Shown: in pieces, positions 54,943-64,000 of the stretch
How the letters are laid out: the number at the start of each line of letters is the position of its first letter
Numbering within the stretch: the stretch's first letter is position 1
Position numbers and translations under genes: made by a program
The notes under the pieces: model-generated
What the model was told of the DNA's origin: nothing
The model's database searches: none
The model's input: only the letters and a program-made list of their open reading frames with translations
Assembly: GCA_946887075.1 (NCBI GenBank)
Contig: CAMPKA010000003.1
Span: 1-64,000, forward strand
Reading direction: 5' to 3'
Length of the DNA: 64,000 bases
DNA from: an uncultured Salinimicrobium sp.
GTDB lineage: Bacteria; Bacteroidota; Bacteroidia; Flavobacteriales; Flavobacteriaceae

Positions 54943-56599
54943 GACAGTCAATATAAATCTGGCCGGTATTTTCTTCCACATCGACGAGGATGCCTATGCA
55001 AAACTCCAACGATACCTGGAGGCTATCAAAAGGTCCCTGACTTCTACACAGGGAAAAGACGAGATCATCAATGACATAGAGGCCAGGATAGCGGAATTGT
55101 TCTCCGAAAAACTGGTAACAGACAGACAGGTCATCGGATTGAAGGAAGTAGAGGAGGTCATCGGGGTTATGGGGCAACCGGAGGATTATGTGCTGGATGA
55201 AGCCCTTTTTGAAGATGACGCACCACAGACTAAAACCGGCAAAAGACTCTACAGGGACCCGGATCATTCTATAATCAGTGGGGTTTCTTCCGGCCTTGGT
55301 CACTATTTGGGAATAGGGGCCCTTTGGGTCAGACTACTTTGGATTCTGCTTACCTTTTTTTCGGGAGGGGGGTTCATCCTGATCTATATCGCCCTGTGGA
55401 TCTTCATTCCTGAAGCGAAAACTACATCAGAAAAGCTGGCCATGAGAGGAGAGCCCGTGACGATCAGCAGTATCGAACGCAAAATAAGAGAAGGATTTGA
55501 CGACGTTTCGGGGAAGATGAAGGATATCGACTACCAAAAATATGGGTATAAGGCCAGGGACGGCGCAAGCTCGGCAGCATCCGCAGTGGGAAAAACGGTC
55601 TCCTTCATTCTTAGTCTCTTTGCAAAATTCATAGGAATACTACTGCTTTTATTTGCAGGAACTACCCTCATCGGGCTCTTTATAGGGCTGTTTACTGTGG
55701 GAACCTTCGGAATCATCGAAGCACCTTGGACCGATTTTCTTGAGATTGTAGGGCCCGGGTCTGAGAATATTTGGATCATTTCCCTACTTTCCTTTTTTGC
55801 CATAGGAATTCCGTTTTTCTTCCTTTTTATCCTGGGCTTGAGGATCCTCGTAAAGAAATTGAGGTCCCTGGGAAGAACATCGATTCTCGTACTGGTCGCC
55901 GTATGGATCCTGTCGGTTCTCGGACTGGTTTTCTTCGGGATTAAACAAGCTACTGAGTTTGCATTTGACGGGAAGGTGGTCGATTCCAGATCCCTCCCGG
56001 TCTCCAGTGGGGATACGCTTTATATCGAGATGATCAGAAATTCCAACTTCAATTCCGATCTATCGTTCCACAGTGGTGACTTTAATCTGGATTTCGATGA
56101 GAATAACCAGAAGGTGCTTTGGAGCGATGACGTGGAGATCATCGTCCGATCTACTTCTGATTCCATCGCCCGAATTGAAATTATGAAATTTGCCGAAGGG
56201 AGCTCTCCGGAGGAAGCCAGACAACGTGCACAGCAAATAAATTATGAACTGGAGCTGGAGGGGAATACGCTCTACTTGGCCGGGCAGCTGACTACAGATC
56301 CGGCAAATAAGTTTCGCAGCCAAGAAATAGAGGTTGTCCTGTATCTTCCTATAGGCACCGTTTTCAAACCGGCGGAAAACACTGCAGCATTTTATCATTA
56401 TTCAGATCTTGCAGGTAATTTCATTCTGGTTACCCCGGAAGGAACAGAATGTCAGGACTGTCCTTTGGATGAACAGTCTGGTTGGGAGTATCAGGAGACC
56501 GAGGAGAATGTCTGGGAAGAAAGCGGAGAACCCGAGGCCGACACCCTGGTACCTGCAGCCAGCAACACTCCTGAAGAAATGGATACCCTCGGGCTTTGA
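54935..56599 (+). CDS. PspC-domain envelope-stress membrane protein
   Basis: A 554-residue multi-domain protein. An N-terminal soluble region (about 1-100, VNINLAGIFFHIDEDAYAKL and MGQPEDYVL) resembles the Bacteroidota PspC extension; the PspC domain follows near 105-165 with ISGVSSGLGHYLGIGALWVR and FILIYIALWIFIPEAK. Then come three more membrane segments (near 225, 285 and 325) and a C-terminal extracytoplasmic beta-rich domain (FNLDFDENNQKVLWSDDVEI, CQDCP). PspC senses or responds to envelope stress in other bacteria. The coding region is intact. The C-terminal domain resembles DUF2807-like adhesin/bactofilin-type beta folds only loosely. Confidence 0.82.
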   Translation: MNKTVNINLAGIFFHIDEDAYAKLQRYLEAIKRSLTSTQGKDEIINDIEARIAELFSEKLVTDRQVIGLKEVEEVIGVMGQPEDYVLDEALFEDDAPQTKTGKRLYRDPDHSIISGVSSGLGHYLGIGALWVRLLWILLTFFSGGGFILIYIALWIFIPEAKTTSEKLAMRGEPVTISSIERKIREGFDDVSGKMKDIDYQKYGYKARDGASSAASAVGKTVSFILSLFAKFIGILLLLFAGTTLIGLFIGLFTVGTFGIIEAPWTDFLEIVGPGSENIWIISLLSFFAIGIPFFFLFILGLRILVKKLRSLGRTSILVLVAVWILSVLGLVFFGIKQATEFAFDGKVVDSRSLPVSSGDTLYIEMIRNSNFNSDLSFHSGDFNLDFDENNQKVLWSDDVEIIVRSTSDSIARIEIMKFAEGSSPEEARQRAQQINYELELEGNTLYLAGQLTTDPANKFRSQEIEVVLYLPIGTVFKPAENTAAFYHYSDLAGNFILVTPEGTECQDCPLDEQSGWEYQETEENVWEESGEPEADTLVPAASNTPEEMDTLGL

Positions 56600-56621
56600 T
56601 ATGCAGATAGGGCAATAAAAA

Positions 56622-56650
56622 AAGAGCTGTCAAAACCGACGGCTCTTTTT
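56622..56650. terminator. Bidirectional terminator between PspC and trxB
   Basis: AAGAGCTGTC-(6 nt)-GACGGCTCTT, with T-runs on both strands. Confidence 0.8.
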
Positions 56651-56673
56651 GTTGGATCAAATTTCTGGATCGA

Positions 56674-57642
56674 TCAGACAGTAACTTCCTTGTTGCTTTC
56701 GATTGCTGCCAAATATTTCTCTGCATCCAGAGCGGCCATACAGCCCGTGCCTGCAGCCGTGATGGCCTGACGATACTCCTTATCCTGCACATCCCCAGAA
56801 GCAAATACTCCAGGAATGTTGGTCTTGGTAGATTTGCCATGGGTGACGAGATACCCGGTGCTGTCCATTTCGAGTTGTCCCTTGAATATCTCGGTGTTCG
56901 GTTTGTGCCCAATAGCTATAAAGAGTCCGGTTATGGCAATCTCCTCTTTTTCCCCTGTTTGGTTATTCACCATTCGGAGCCCTTCCACCACCTGCTCCCC
57001 TATGACCTCATCAACTTCAGTGTTGAAACGTAGGTCAATGTTCTTTGTATTCATCACCCGGTGTTGCATCGCCTTGGAAGCCTTCATTTCATCCTTCCGG
57101 ACCAACATCGTAACCTTCCGGCAAATGTTCGCCAGATAGGTAGCCTCCTCTGCAGCAGTATCTCCTCCTCCTACAATAGCAACATCCTGACCTTTATAGA
57201 AAAAACCGTCACAAACAGCACAGGCAGAAACGCCGCCTCCCCGTAGTTTCTGTTCACTCGGAAGCCCCAAATACTTCGCAGTAGCTCCCGTAGAGATGAT
57301 CACTGTTTCAGCCTCTACCCATTTTGAATTGTCAATACAGGCTTCATGCAATCCACCGACTTCTTTATTAAAGACCACTTCAGTCACCATGCCCATTCTA
57401 ACCTGGGTGCCGAATCGCTCCGCCTGCTTTTGAAGGTCGATCATCATTGTTGGTCCATCCACACCGTCAGGATAACCTGGAAAATTGTCAACTTCGGTCG
57501 TTGTGGTCAACTGACCCCCTGGTTCCAGTCCGGTATACATCACCGGGTGTAAATCCGCCCTGGCTGCATAAATCGCTGCCGTGTATCCTGCTGGGCCTGA
57601 ACCGATGATCAGGCATTTGATTCGTTCCTTCTTGTCACTCAT
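56674..57642 (-). CDS. trxB: Thioredoxin reductase
   Basis: A 322-residue flavoenzyme that reduces thioredoxin with NADPH. FAD-binding LIIGSGPAGYTAAIYAARAD near 11-30, the redox CxxC as SACAVCDGFFY near 138, NADPH-binding VAIVGGGDTAAEEATYLANI near 153 and GVFASGDVQDKEYRQAITAA near 285. The open frame runs 48 codons further upstream, but the family starts at MSDKKERIKC. A TATTTTTG box lies 18 nt before the ATG. Important for redox balance; near the OxyR-like gene but not co-operonic. Confidence 0.95.
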   Translation of the reverse strand: MSDKKERIKCLIIGSGPAGYTAAIYAARADLHPVMYTGLEPGGQLTTTTEVDNFPGYPDGVDGPTMMIDLQKQAERFGTQVRMGMVTEVVFNKEVGGLHEACIDNSKWVEAETVIISTGATAKYLGLPSEQKLRGGGVSACAVCDGFFYKGQDVAIVGGGDTAAEEATYLANICRKVTMLVRKDEMKASKAMQHRVMNTKNIDLRFNTEVDEVIGEQVVEGLRMVNNQTGEKEEIAITGLFIAIGHKPNTEIFKGQLEMDSTGYLVTHGKSTKTNIPGVFASGDVQDKEYRQAITAAGTGCMAALDAEKYLAAIESNKEVTV

Positions 57643-57660
57643 GTTATTGCTTTTGTATTG

Positions 57661-57668
57661 CAAAAATA
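57661..57668 (-). promoter_or_regulatory. -7 promoter box TATTTTTG for trxB
   Basis: Minus-strand TATTTTTG, 18 nt before the ATG at 57642. Confidence 0.5.
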
Positions 57669-57942
57669 CTAACTTTAATACAATTGGGATGTGCTCCTGA
57701 TCACGATTTATCGAAGGGAAGCTAAAACCCTTTAAGGCTTCCACCAAAAAAAAATACCCCCGACGAACACAGTTTAAATATCCCAATCCAAAAACAAGCT
57801 ATCCCTGACTTGTTCCCTGTATATCTATTAAAGATAAAGTTTCATGTCGAGTCCATCGGTCCTTTAGGATTCAGACACTGTCTTCCCTCAGGGTCGCCTG
57901 CCATGGCGTAGTTTCCCGAACCCCAGGTTCAGGAATTGTGAT

Positions 57943-57950
57943 TACCTTTG
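57943..57950 (+). promoter_or_regulatory. -7 promoter box TACCTTTG for the TRIC gene
   Basis: TACCTTTG, 4 nt before the ATG at 57955; no clear -33. Confidence 0.4.
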
Positions 57951-57954
57951 GTTC

Positions 57955-58569
57955 ATGACTGAAATTTCCTTGTTCCATATTCTCGACCTTCTGGGGACTA
58001 TTGCCTTCGCCATTTCCGGAGCTTTGACTGCAATGCACCGTCGGCTTGATCTTTTTGGGATTTTCATTATTGCTTTCGTCACGGCGATCGGAGGAGGTAC
58101 CATACGGGACATCCTCATAGGAAACACCCCCGTGACCTGGATGGAGCACACCCTTTACATCTACCTGATCGGAGGGGTAACCATTCTTGCAATCTTTTTA
58201 AGAAAGCGCTTAATTCACCTTCGGACTTCTCTGTTCCTTTTCGACACAATCGGGCTGGGGATATTCACGATAACGGGAGTGGAAATCGGAATTCAGAACG
58301 ATCTTAATCCCATAATATCGGTGGCCTTAGGTGCAGTTACCGGAACATTCGGAGGGGTCATCAGGGACACCTTATGTAACGAAATCCCAGTGATATTCAG
58401 GAAGGAGATCTATGCCACAGCCTGCCTGATCGGAGGCTTTGCCTTTGTGATCCTTCATCAGTTCGGGGTGCTTACAGATGTCATCTATGTCATTACAACC
58501 CTCACCGTCATTCTGATCCGAATAGCGGCCGTCAAATTCGAGATTACCCTTCCCTCATACCATCTCTAA
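57955..58569 (+). CDS. TRIC-family cation channel (UPF0126)
   Basis: A 204-residue membrane protein with seven helices arranged as two homologous halves. LGTIAFAISGALTAMHRRLD near residues 13-32 and TAIGGGTIRDILIGNTPVTW near 43-62 are the first half's signature; LGAVTGTFGGVIRDTLCNEI near 123-142 is the second, with GGG and GG turn motifs at the kink. The family includes the sarcoplasmic TRIC channels and bacterial YadS. Probably a K+-permeable homotrimer. Start 57955 follows a -7 box by 4 nt. Convergent with the carboxylase genes. Confidence 0.88.
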   Translation: MTEISLFHILDLLGTIAFAISGALTAMHRRLDLFGIFIIAFVTAIGGGTIRDILIGNTPVTWMEHTLYIYLIGGVTILAIFLRKRLIHLRTSLFLFDTIGLGIFTITGVEIGIQNDLNPIISVALGAVTGTFGGVIRDTLCNEIPVIFRKEIYATACLIGGFAFVILHQFGVLTDVIYVITTLTVILIRIAAVKFEITLPSYHL

Positions 58570-58580
58570 GTTTGAGGGAT

Positions 58581-60122
58581 TTAGAGTGGAATGTTTCCAT
58601 GTTTCCGATCGATGCGCAGGACCTTCTTCTTTTCCAGCATGCTGAATCCTTTGAGTAACTTCCGCCTGGTCTCCCGTGGCATGATTACTTCGTCCACAAA
58701 GCCCCGTTCAGCTGCCCTGAAGGGATTTGCAAATTTTTCGGCATATTCAGCCTCTCTTTTCGAGAGCTGGAGTTGGGGATCCCTTGATTGTGCTATTTCC
58801 TTTCGGAAGATGATTTCCGAAGCCCCCTTAGCTCCCATCACGGCAATCTCGGCACTCGGCCAGGCAAGATTCAGATCCGCGCCGATGTGTTTTGAATTCA
58901 TCACATCATAGGCGCCCCCATAGGCCTTTCTGGTAATTACGGTAATCCTGGGTACGGTAGCCTCGCTTAATGCGTATAAGAGTTTGGCCCCGTTAAGAAT
59001 AATGCCATTCCACTCCTGGTCGGTTCCAGGAAGGAACCCGGGAACATCGACCAATACGAGCAGCGGGATATTGAAGCAATCACAGAACCGGACGAACCGG
59101 GCTGCCTTTCTTGAAGCGTTGACGTCCAGAACCCCGGCAAGGCTCATGGGTTGGTTTCCCACGATCCCAATGCTACGCCCCCCGAGCCTGGCAAAACCAA
59201 CTATGATGTTCTCGGCATATGCCTTTTGAATCTCAAAAAAGGATGCATGATCAATAATACCTTGAATGACCTCATGCATATCATAAGGTTTGTTCGAACT
59301 GTCCGGTACGATCTTCTCGAGTTCGTCTCTGAATTCGGTTCCTATTGTATATCCTGTCTTTTTCGTGCTCTCCTGGTTGTTCTGAGGCAAATAACTCAGC
59401 AGTTTTTTGATATCCTCCAAACAGGCGACGTCATTGGCGGAGGTAAGATGGGTCACGCCGGATTTTGTTGAGTGGGTAAGCGCCCCTCCGAGTTCTTCAG
59501 AAGATACGTTTTCGTTGGTAACGGTCTTAACGACGTTTGGTCCTGTTACGAACATATAGCTGGTATCCTCGACCATCAGGGTGAAGTCTGTCATTGCTGG
59601 AGAGTAGACAGCTCCCCCAGCGCAAGGTCCCATTATCGCAGAAATCTGGGGAATGACACCGGAGGCCTGAACATTGCGATAAAAAATGTCTGCGTAGCCG
59701 CCCAATGACCTCACTCCTTCCTGGATCCGGGCTCCCCCGGAGTCATTAAGGCCGATCAGCGGTGCCCCGACCTGAAGGGCATGGTCCATAACCTTACATA
59801 TTTTCTCCGCATGCGTTTCAGATAAGGACCCGCCAAAAACGGTAAAATCCTGAGCAAACACATAGACCAACCTTTCTCCAATAGTACCGTAACCCGTTAT
59901 CACCCCATCACCATAGAATTTCTGATCCTGCATATCGAAATCTGTGGTTCTATGGGTAACCAGTTGGCCGATTTCCTCAAACGACCCGGGGTCCAATAAA
60001 TATTCGATTCGTTCCCGTGCAGTTAATTTCTTCTTCTCATGTTGCTTAGCAATTCTTTTCTCCCCTCCCCCCTGGAGCGCTTCATTGATTTTATCCTGTA
60101 GCTTCTTTTGATTTTCGGTCAT
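58581..60122 (-). CDS. Acyl-CoA carboxylase, carboxyltransferase (beta) subunit
   Basis: A 513-residue carboxyltransferase of the propionyl-CoA/acetyl-CoA type. [20 protein letters not shown] near 31-50, [20 protein letters not shown] near 86-105 and [20 protein letters not shown] near 118-137 make up the N-lobe; the C-lobe has [20 protein letters not shown] near 352 and [20 protein letters not shown] near 405. It transfers CO2 from carboxybiotin to an acyl-CoA; propionyl-CoA or acetyl-CoA cannot be distinguished by sequence alone. Last gene of a leftward operon with the biotin carboxylase and biotin carrier. Confidence 0.93.
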   Translation of the reverse strand: MTENQKKLQDKINEALQGGGEKRIAKQHEKKKLTARERIEYLLDPGSFEEIGQLVTHRTTDFDMQDQKFYGDGVITGYGTIGERLVYVFAQDFTVFGGSLSETHAEKICKVMDHALQVGAPLIGLNDSGGARIQEGVRSLGGYADIFYRNVQASGVIPQISAIMGPCAGGAVYSPAMTDFTLMVEDTSYMFVTGPNVVKTVTNENVSSEELGGALTHSTKSGVTHLTSANDVACLEDIKKLLSYLPQNNQESTKKTGYTIGTEFRDELEKIVPDSSNKPYDMHEVIQGIIDHASFFEIQKAYAENIIVGFARLGGRSIGIVGNQPMSLAGVLDVNASRKAARFVRFCDCFNIPLLVLVDVPGFLPGTDQEWNGIILNGAKLLYALSEATVPRITVITRKAYGGAYDVMNSKHIGADLNLAWPSAEIAVMGAKGASEIIFRKEIAQSRDPQLQLSKREAEYAEKFANPFRAAERGFVDEVIMPRETRRKLLKGFSMLEKKKVLRIDRKHGNIPL

Positions 60123-60132
60123 ATTCTCAGAT

Positions 60133-61575
60133 TTAAGAATTGGGCAACCTTAGCAAGTCTCTTTCATCCAAATAACGCCGTAGGGCCAGGAGTCCGGCCA
60201 GGCGTGCATCCTTCTCCATCTCCTGATGGAGCTTTTCGGCGGTGAAGTATTTAGCGACGAAATGAGTATCGAAATCACCGCTGCGGAACGCCGGATGGCT
60301 GCAGACGAATTTCCCGAACAAAAGGGTGGTACTCACCCCTTCCACCTCAAATGCTGAAATGGCAGAAATCATACGGGCTATAGCTTCCTCTCTTGTTTTA
60401 CCGTGGGTAACAAGCTTGGCCAGCATCGGATCATAATGAATGGGTATGTCCATCCCTTCTTCATAACCATCGTCCAGCCTTATCCCTGCTCCGGAAGGAC
60501 CCCTGTATCTCTTCAATTGTCCGATACTGGGAAGAAAATCTTCCATGGGATCTTCGGCGTAAACCCGGAGTTCCAATGCGTGCCCCTGTATCTCCAGCTG
60601 ATCTTGAGAGAACATGAGCTTTTCGCCTCTTGCTATTCGAATCTGCTGTTCCACAAGGTCTATCTCGGTAATTAATTCCGTTACCGGATGCTCCACCTGC
60701 AGCCTCGTATTCATTTCCAGGAAATAGAAGTTCTTCTGTTCATCGAAAAGAAACTCGACGGTGCCAGCCCCCACATACTGACAAGATTCTGCCACCTTTA
60801 CGGCAGCCATTCCCATTTGCCGGCGCAGTGACTCATCCAGGACAACGGAAGGAGCCTCCTCTACAACCTTCTGATGACGCCGCTGGATACTGCACTCCCT
60901 TTCAAAGAGATGTAGTGTATTGCCGTGCTGGTCAGCAAGAACCTGGATTTCGATATGACGTGGAGAACCTATGTATTTTTCAATGAAGACCGACCCATCG
61001 CCAAAGGCTGATTTCGCTTCGCTGATGGCTCGTTTCATCTGGTCTTCCAGGTCCCTTTCCTGATCAACGATCCTCATTCCCTTTCCCCCACCGCCGGCTG
61101 AAGCCTTAATCAATACAGGATATCCGATCTTCTTAGCGATGGTTTTAGCCTTGTCAAGATCCGTAATAGCCTCCTCAGTGCCAGGTACCAAAGGAATTTC
61201 GTAAGATTTCACTGTTTCCTTGGCGGCCAGTTTGCTTCCCATGATTTCTATTGCTCTGGATCCTGGTCCGATCCAAATAATCCCGTTCTCCTCCACGGAG
61301 CTGGCAAACTCGGCGTTTTCACTCAGGAATCCATAGCCGGGATGAATGGCCTCTACTCCTAATTTTTTTGCTTCTTGGATGATCTGTTCCCCTCTGAGAT
61401 AAGATTGGCTGGAAGGCCCTGCCCCGAGGCAAACGGCCTCATCCGCGAACTTGACATGAGGAGCGTGTCGATCAACTTCTGAGTACACGGCCACCGTCTG
61501 CAGTCCCATCCGACGGGCGGTTTTCATAATTCGAAGGGCTATCTCACCTCTGTTGGCTATCAGAATTTTCTTCAT
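60133..61575 (-). CDS. Biotin carboxylase subunit
   Basis: A 480-residue ATP-grasp enzyme carboxylating biotin. [20 protein letters not shown] opens it; [20 protein letters not shown] near 79, [20 protein letters not shown] near 155, [19 protein letters not shown] near 224 and [20 protein letters not shown] near 280 are the substrate- and ATP-binding blocks. Slightly longer than AccC (450) with a C-terminal extension ([20 protein letters not shown]), as in propionyl-CoA carboxylase alpha chains lacking the BCCP, which is separately encoded here. Operonic with both neighbours. Confidence 0.94.
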   Translation of the reverse strand: MKKILIANRGEIALRIMKTARRMGLQTVAVYSEVDRHAPHVKFADEAVCLGAGPSSQSYLRGEQIIQEAKKLGVEAIHPGYGFLSENAEFASSVEENGIIWIGPGSRAIEIMGSKLAAKETVKSYEIPLVPGTEEAITDLDKAKTIAKKIGYPVLIKASAGGGGKGMRIVDQERDLEDQMKRAISEAKSAFGDGSVFIEKYIGSPRHIEIQVLADQHGNTLHLFERECSIQRRHQKVVEEAPSVVLDESLRRQMGMAAVKVAESCQYVGAGTVEFLFDEQKNFYFLEMNTRLQVEHPVTELITEIDLVEQQIRIARGEKLMFSQDQLEIQGHALELRVYAEDPMEDFLPSIGQLKRYRGPSGAGIRLDDGYEEGMDIPIHYDPMLAKLVTHGKTREEAIARMISAISAFEVEGVSTTLLFGKFVCSHPAFRSGDFDTHFVAKYFTAEKLHQEMEKDARLAGLLALRRYLDERDLLRLPNS

Positions 61576-61627
61576 TGGTTTCTTCTGCGAGAATTAGTAA
61601 TCGAAGGGTATTTCAAGCCCCGCCTGT

Positions 61628-62110
61628 TTAGTCAAATTCGATTAAAAGATCCTTCTTACCTACGGTTTGCCCCTTTACCACATGAATCTTTCGGAGGACG
61701 CCGTCTCTGGGAGCGGTGATTGTATTTTCCATTTTCATCGCCTCCAGCACCATAAGAAAATCCCCCTTTTTGACCTCCTGACCAGCCTCTGCACTGACCT
61801 CCAGGATCAGACCCGGCATAGGCGCGTGAATTTCATCGATCATGGTAGAGGCCGAGACTTCAAGTCCCATCTCCTCGATAAGGAGATCTAGATCGTTATC
61901 AATTTCGACAGAAAAGTTGTCGGAATCAATTTGTATCTCATACCGCTTTTCCCGGATATCTGCACTTTTAAATGCTGCCATCCGGGAACGATTCCCATAG
62001 AGTACATGGACCTGGTCTTCCGATAATTCCTTCACATCAAGTCCGACCAAATCATCTTCTGTAAAGAGAAATTCAAATTCCTGATTGATCTTTACTTTAA
62101 ATTTTTTCAC
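61628..62110 (-). CDS. Biotin carboxyl carrier protein
   Basis: A 160-residue biotinylated carrier. The first 90 residues are a coiled or beta linker (FKVKINQEFEFLFTEDDLVG, VEIDNDLDLLIEEMGLEVSA); the biotinyl domain follows with HAPMPGLILEVSAEAGQEVK near 94-113 and VLEAMKMENTITAPRDG, whose Lys in EAMKMEN (near residue 123) is the biotinylation site. Start is GTG at 62110. It completes a three-gene carboxylase: carrier, biotin carboxylase, carboxyltransferase. Confidence 0.92.
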   Translation of the reverse strand: MKKFKVKINQEFEFLFTEDDLVGLDVKELSEDQVHVLYGNRSRMAAFKSADIREKRYEIQIDSDNFSVEIDNDLDLLIEEMGLEVSASTMIDEIHAPMPGLILEVSAEAGQEVKKGDFLMVLEAMKMENTITAPRDGVLRKIHVVKGQTVGKKDLLIEFD

Positions 62111-62153
62111 CTTTCTGTCATTTTATTGAGTTACAGCAGGATGCGGCATGTTT

Positions 62154-63488
62154 TTAGAACTTTCTGATATCCTCACTGAGGTCAAAGACATCGATTTCAG
62201 CGTATTTATCCTGAATAATGCTGCTTCCGGCTGCCGAACGATATCCCCCGGCACAATGGACGACAATGGGTTTATCGGTGGGAATTTCCTCGAGGCGGTC
62301 TCTCAATGCGAACAAGGGAATGTGTAAGGAATTCCTGAAGATCATCTTTTGGTTCACCTCGGGTTCGTTGCGGATATCCACTATGGTGAAATGCTCCTGA
62401 TTTGCGGCAAATTTTTTTAGATCTAGGACAGGAGTAACTTCCCTGGCTCCTGTACCGGGAATCAAAATGGCCTCGATTTGCTTTTCATACCCGATCTTGG
62501 CGGTTCTCTCCAACAGCTCCCTGACCTGGTCCACGCCGGCAACTACCAGGTAAAAGCTTTCCTCCGGTTCGACGATTGCGCCCAACCAGGTTTCAAATTT
62601 ATCCCTTTCATGACGGGCCATGATGTTGATACTTCCTGGGAAATGACCTTTTTTGAAGGTTTTCTCATCTCTGGAGTCGACCACAGGTATCCCCGGTGTT
62701 AGCGACGCGGGATTTATCAGTAAAGGAACGGAAGCCTTTGTCCGCTGCACGTTTTCACCACCTACTCTGTTGAGCTCGACATCGAACCCGAAGTAATGCG
62801 GTATGAAAGGCTGATCCTTAAGAATGGTCTCCACAAACTCGGGTTCCGGCATGTTTCGGAAAGCCCAGTTGTATTTTCTTTCATTGCCCAGTGTGGTTGC
62901 AGACTCAGAACTCATGTTCTTTCCACAGAGCGAACCCGCCCCATGTGCTGGATAAACAACCGCCTGATCCGGAAGTCCTGAAAAACCGTTCCGAATCGTG
63001 CGATACATATCTTTTGCCAGGGATATACGCTGGGCCGTCATATTTCCGACCTTTTCCCTCAGGTCTGGGCGTCCCACATCACCCACAAACAAGGTGTCCC
63101 CGGTAAAGAGCACAATTTTGCCTTCAGCCTCAGCCACAATGGTGATGCTGTCAGGGGAATGTCCGGGAGTATTGATGGCCCTGAAGCTTACTTTGCCCAT
63201 TTGCAGCTCATCCCCCTGATCAAAAGTCAAATGTTCATAAGTTGCCCCTGTCAGTTTACTGGTATATACCTTGGCCCCGGTCTGTTCCTGAATCTGTTTA
63301 TGTCCACTGACAAAATCGGCGTGGGGATGAGTTTCGAATACTGCTACTATTTCTGCGTTGTTTGCCTCTGCATGGCGGTAATACTGGAGCGGATTCCGAG
63401 AGGGATCAACCAAAGCCATTTTGCCTTCACTGATAACGGCATAAGAGTAATGTGCCAGAGGAGCATCCTTAAACTGTTCGATTTTCAT
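62154..63488 (-). CDS. MBL-fold persulfide dioxygenase-like protein with tandem rhodanese domains
   Basis: A 444-residue enzyme. An N-terminal metallo-beta-lactamase domain has FETHPHADFVSGHKQIQEQT near residue 52 (metal HxHxD), FTGDTLFVGDVGRPDL near 128 and VYPAHGAGSLCG. Two rhodanese domains follow: the first (VDSRDEKTFKKGHFPGSINI) lacks the catalytic Cys, the second has the active-site Cys in VVHCAGGYRSAAGSSII near residue 415. This is the ETHE1/CstB-like arrangement for oxidation of persulfides and thiosulfate formation. TTG at 63491 also precedes; ATG 63488 used. Sulfur detoxification role is inferred. Confidence 0.87.
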   Translation of the reverse strand: MKIEQFKDAPLAHYSYAVISEGKMALVDPSRNPLQYYRHAEANNAEIVAVFETHPHADFVSGHKQIQEQTGAKVYTSKLTGATYEHLTFDQGDELQMGKVSFRAINTPGHSPDSITIVAEAEGKIVLFTGDTLFVGDVGRPDLREKVGNMTAQRISLAKDMYRTIRNGFSGLPDQAVVYPAHGAGSLCGKNMSSESATTLGNERKYNWAFRNMPEPEFVETILKDQPFIPHYFGFDVELNRVGGENVQRTKASVPLLINPASLTPGIPVVDSRDEKTFKKGHFPGSINIMARHERDKFETWLGAIVEPEESFYLVVAGVDQVRELLERTAKIGYEKQIEAILIPGTGAREVTPVLDLKKFAANQEHFTIVDIRNEPEVNQKMIFRNSLHIPLFALRDRLEEIPTDKPIVVHCAGGYRSAAGSSIIQDKYAEIDVFDLSEDIRKF

Positions 63489-63529
63489 CAATCTCTAGAT
63501 AGGTTAAAAGAATTAAATAATTTTCCGGG

Positions 63530-64000
63530 TTATTCTTCGAATTCGATACAATCAGGGGAAGGAACGTAAACGCCTGCCGCCTGCTGATAGACCAAAGTCG
63601 CACCAAGATGACCCGTATAAAGTAAAGCCCCGGTTCCACAGGTGAGCGTCACAGCGAGTAATCCAGCAAACCAGGACTTGGTGAAAATGGAAGGTTTTAT
63701 TCTCCTGAGCACGTCCAGCACAAAAGCGGTTGTGAAGAGCCACCCTGTAAACCAGGCAATGTTTTCGTGGTCCTTCAAAATTGTAGGATCACAAATTTTT
63801 CTAGAAACGATCCCATCAGCCAGATTGCCCGTGTAGATGGCCACCCATAATCCAGTAACCCCAAGGAAAAGGAGGATGCTGGCTCCAGAATCCCAAACGT
63901 CCCGACTTGATTTTAAAGCGACCAATCTGAATAAGGTGGCTACCACAAGTAAGGCTATCGGAAAATGAACAGACAGAGGATGAAAAACCTCTGTCCGCCA
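63530..64000 (-). CDS. DUF2231 membrane protein, 5' end outside window
   Basis: A partial gene. The open frame continues past the window edge as ...WRTEVFHPLSVHFPIALLVV (63941-64000), which is the DUF2231 opening (HPLTVHFPIA), so the real start lies just outside. The visible protein has four hydrophobic segments with TGNLADGIV near the second and GALLYTGHLGATLVYQQAAG near the end, and it terminates at 63530. DUF2231 proteins may sense or coordinate heme in electron-transport contexts, but function is unproven. It lies 41 bases upstream of the MBL-rhodanese gene on the same strand. Confidence 0.75.
   Translation of the reverse strand, partial: WRTEVFHPLSVHFPIALLVVATLFRLVALKSSRDVWDSGASILLFLGVTGLWVAIYTGNLADGIVSRKICDPTILKDHENIAWFTGWLFTTAFVLDVLRRIKPSIFTKSWFAGLLAVTLTCGTGALLYTGHLGATLVYQQAAGVYVPSPDCIEFEE

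Larger units (their letters stand above)
57643..57954. other. Divergent intergenic region, 312 bases
   Basis: Between trxB and the TRIC channel gene. It contains the trxB -7 box TATTTTTG (57661-57668, minus strand), a GGAAGC/GCTTCC hairpin (57717-57742), an A9 tract (57746-57754), a GAACC-CCA-GGTTC hairpin (57918-57930) and the TRIC -7 box TACCTTTG (57943-57950). No gene was recognised. Confidence 0.5.

Overview
The window is ordinary chromosomal, gene-dense DNA (65 protein genes called, almost no spacers over 300 bases) from a member of the Bacteroidota, most likely family Flavobacteriaceae. The evidence is a type IX secretion sorting domain on a giant HYR-repeat protein, a PorD/DUF4835 gene in a bamD-rpoZ-coaBC-porD-recN cluster, lineage-typical families (DUF6503, DUF6913, DUF4835, DUF1015 with the DGHHRS motif), a 482-residue GAPDH with an N-terminal extension, a monomeric NADP isocitrate dehydrogenase, and promoters of the Bacteroidota type (-33 TTG, -7 TAnnTTTG) instead of classical -35/-10 boxes. 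The genus cannot be fixed from the sequence. I see no insertion sequence, prophage, CRISPR array, rRNA or tRNA gene.

Layout. 1-10.5 kb: CsbD-like stress protein, a phytase-like lipoprotein, DUF6503 lipoprotein, smpB, pcm, then a rightward run Gfo/Idh/MocA oxidoreductase - 3-hydroxyacyl-CoA dehydrogenase - DUF1015 - YggS - DnaQ/GIY-YIG nuclease - voltage-gated K+ channel - miaA. 10.5-27.3 kb is almost all leftward: the HYR/T9SS protein, a response regulator/histidine kinase pair, GT2-ybbR-coaE, recN-fabI, bamD-rpoZ-coaBC-porD, and DUF6913-dapA. 27.3-33.3 kb: two related polytopic membrane proteins, an unlisted 39-residue membrane peptide gene, and GNAT-prmC-VOC-ligA. 33.3-43 kb: ribD-HAD-EamA-yigZ, a thioesterase, dnaA-LMW phosphatase-methyltransferase, a lysozyme-like protein and dapF-GNAT-mltG. 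43-53 kb: DegP/HtrA protease, GAPDH, an AsmA-like protein, a coiled-coil protein, trmD, rplS, a structured non-coding stretch, icd and an OxyR-like regulator. 53-64 kb: small conserved proteins, a DUF4870-PadR-PspC envelope-stress module, trxB, a TRIC-type channel, a three-gene biotin-dependent acyl-CoA carboxylase, an MBL/rhodanese sulfur enzyme and the start of a DUF2231 membrane gene cut by the window edge.

Genes working together: coaBC and coaE cover three steps of coenzyme A synthesis; dapA and dapF belong to the lysine/diaminopimelate pathway; mltG, the lysozyme-like protein and bamD serve the envelope; smpB, prmC, miaA, trmD and rplS serve translation; ligA, recN and dnaA serve DNA replication and repair; the carboxylase operon may link to propionyl-CoA or acetyl-CoA metabolism.

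The most interesting non-coding signals are (i) a probable structured RNA of about 265 nt with its own promoter-like boxes and intrinsic terminator between rplS and icd (49343-49608); (ii) ten genes whose -7 box lies only 4-7 nt before the start codon, which predicts leaderless or nearly leaderless mRNAs; (iii) a three-way-junction leader before rplS; and (iv) a 39-residue membrane peptide gene behind a 20-bp-period direct repeat. The remainder is well-known core genome.
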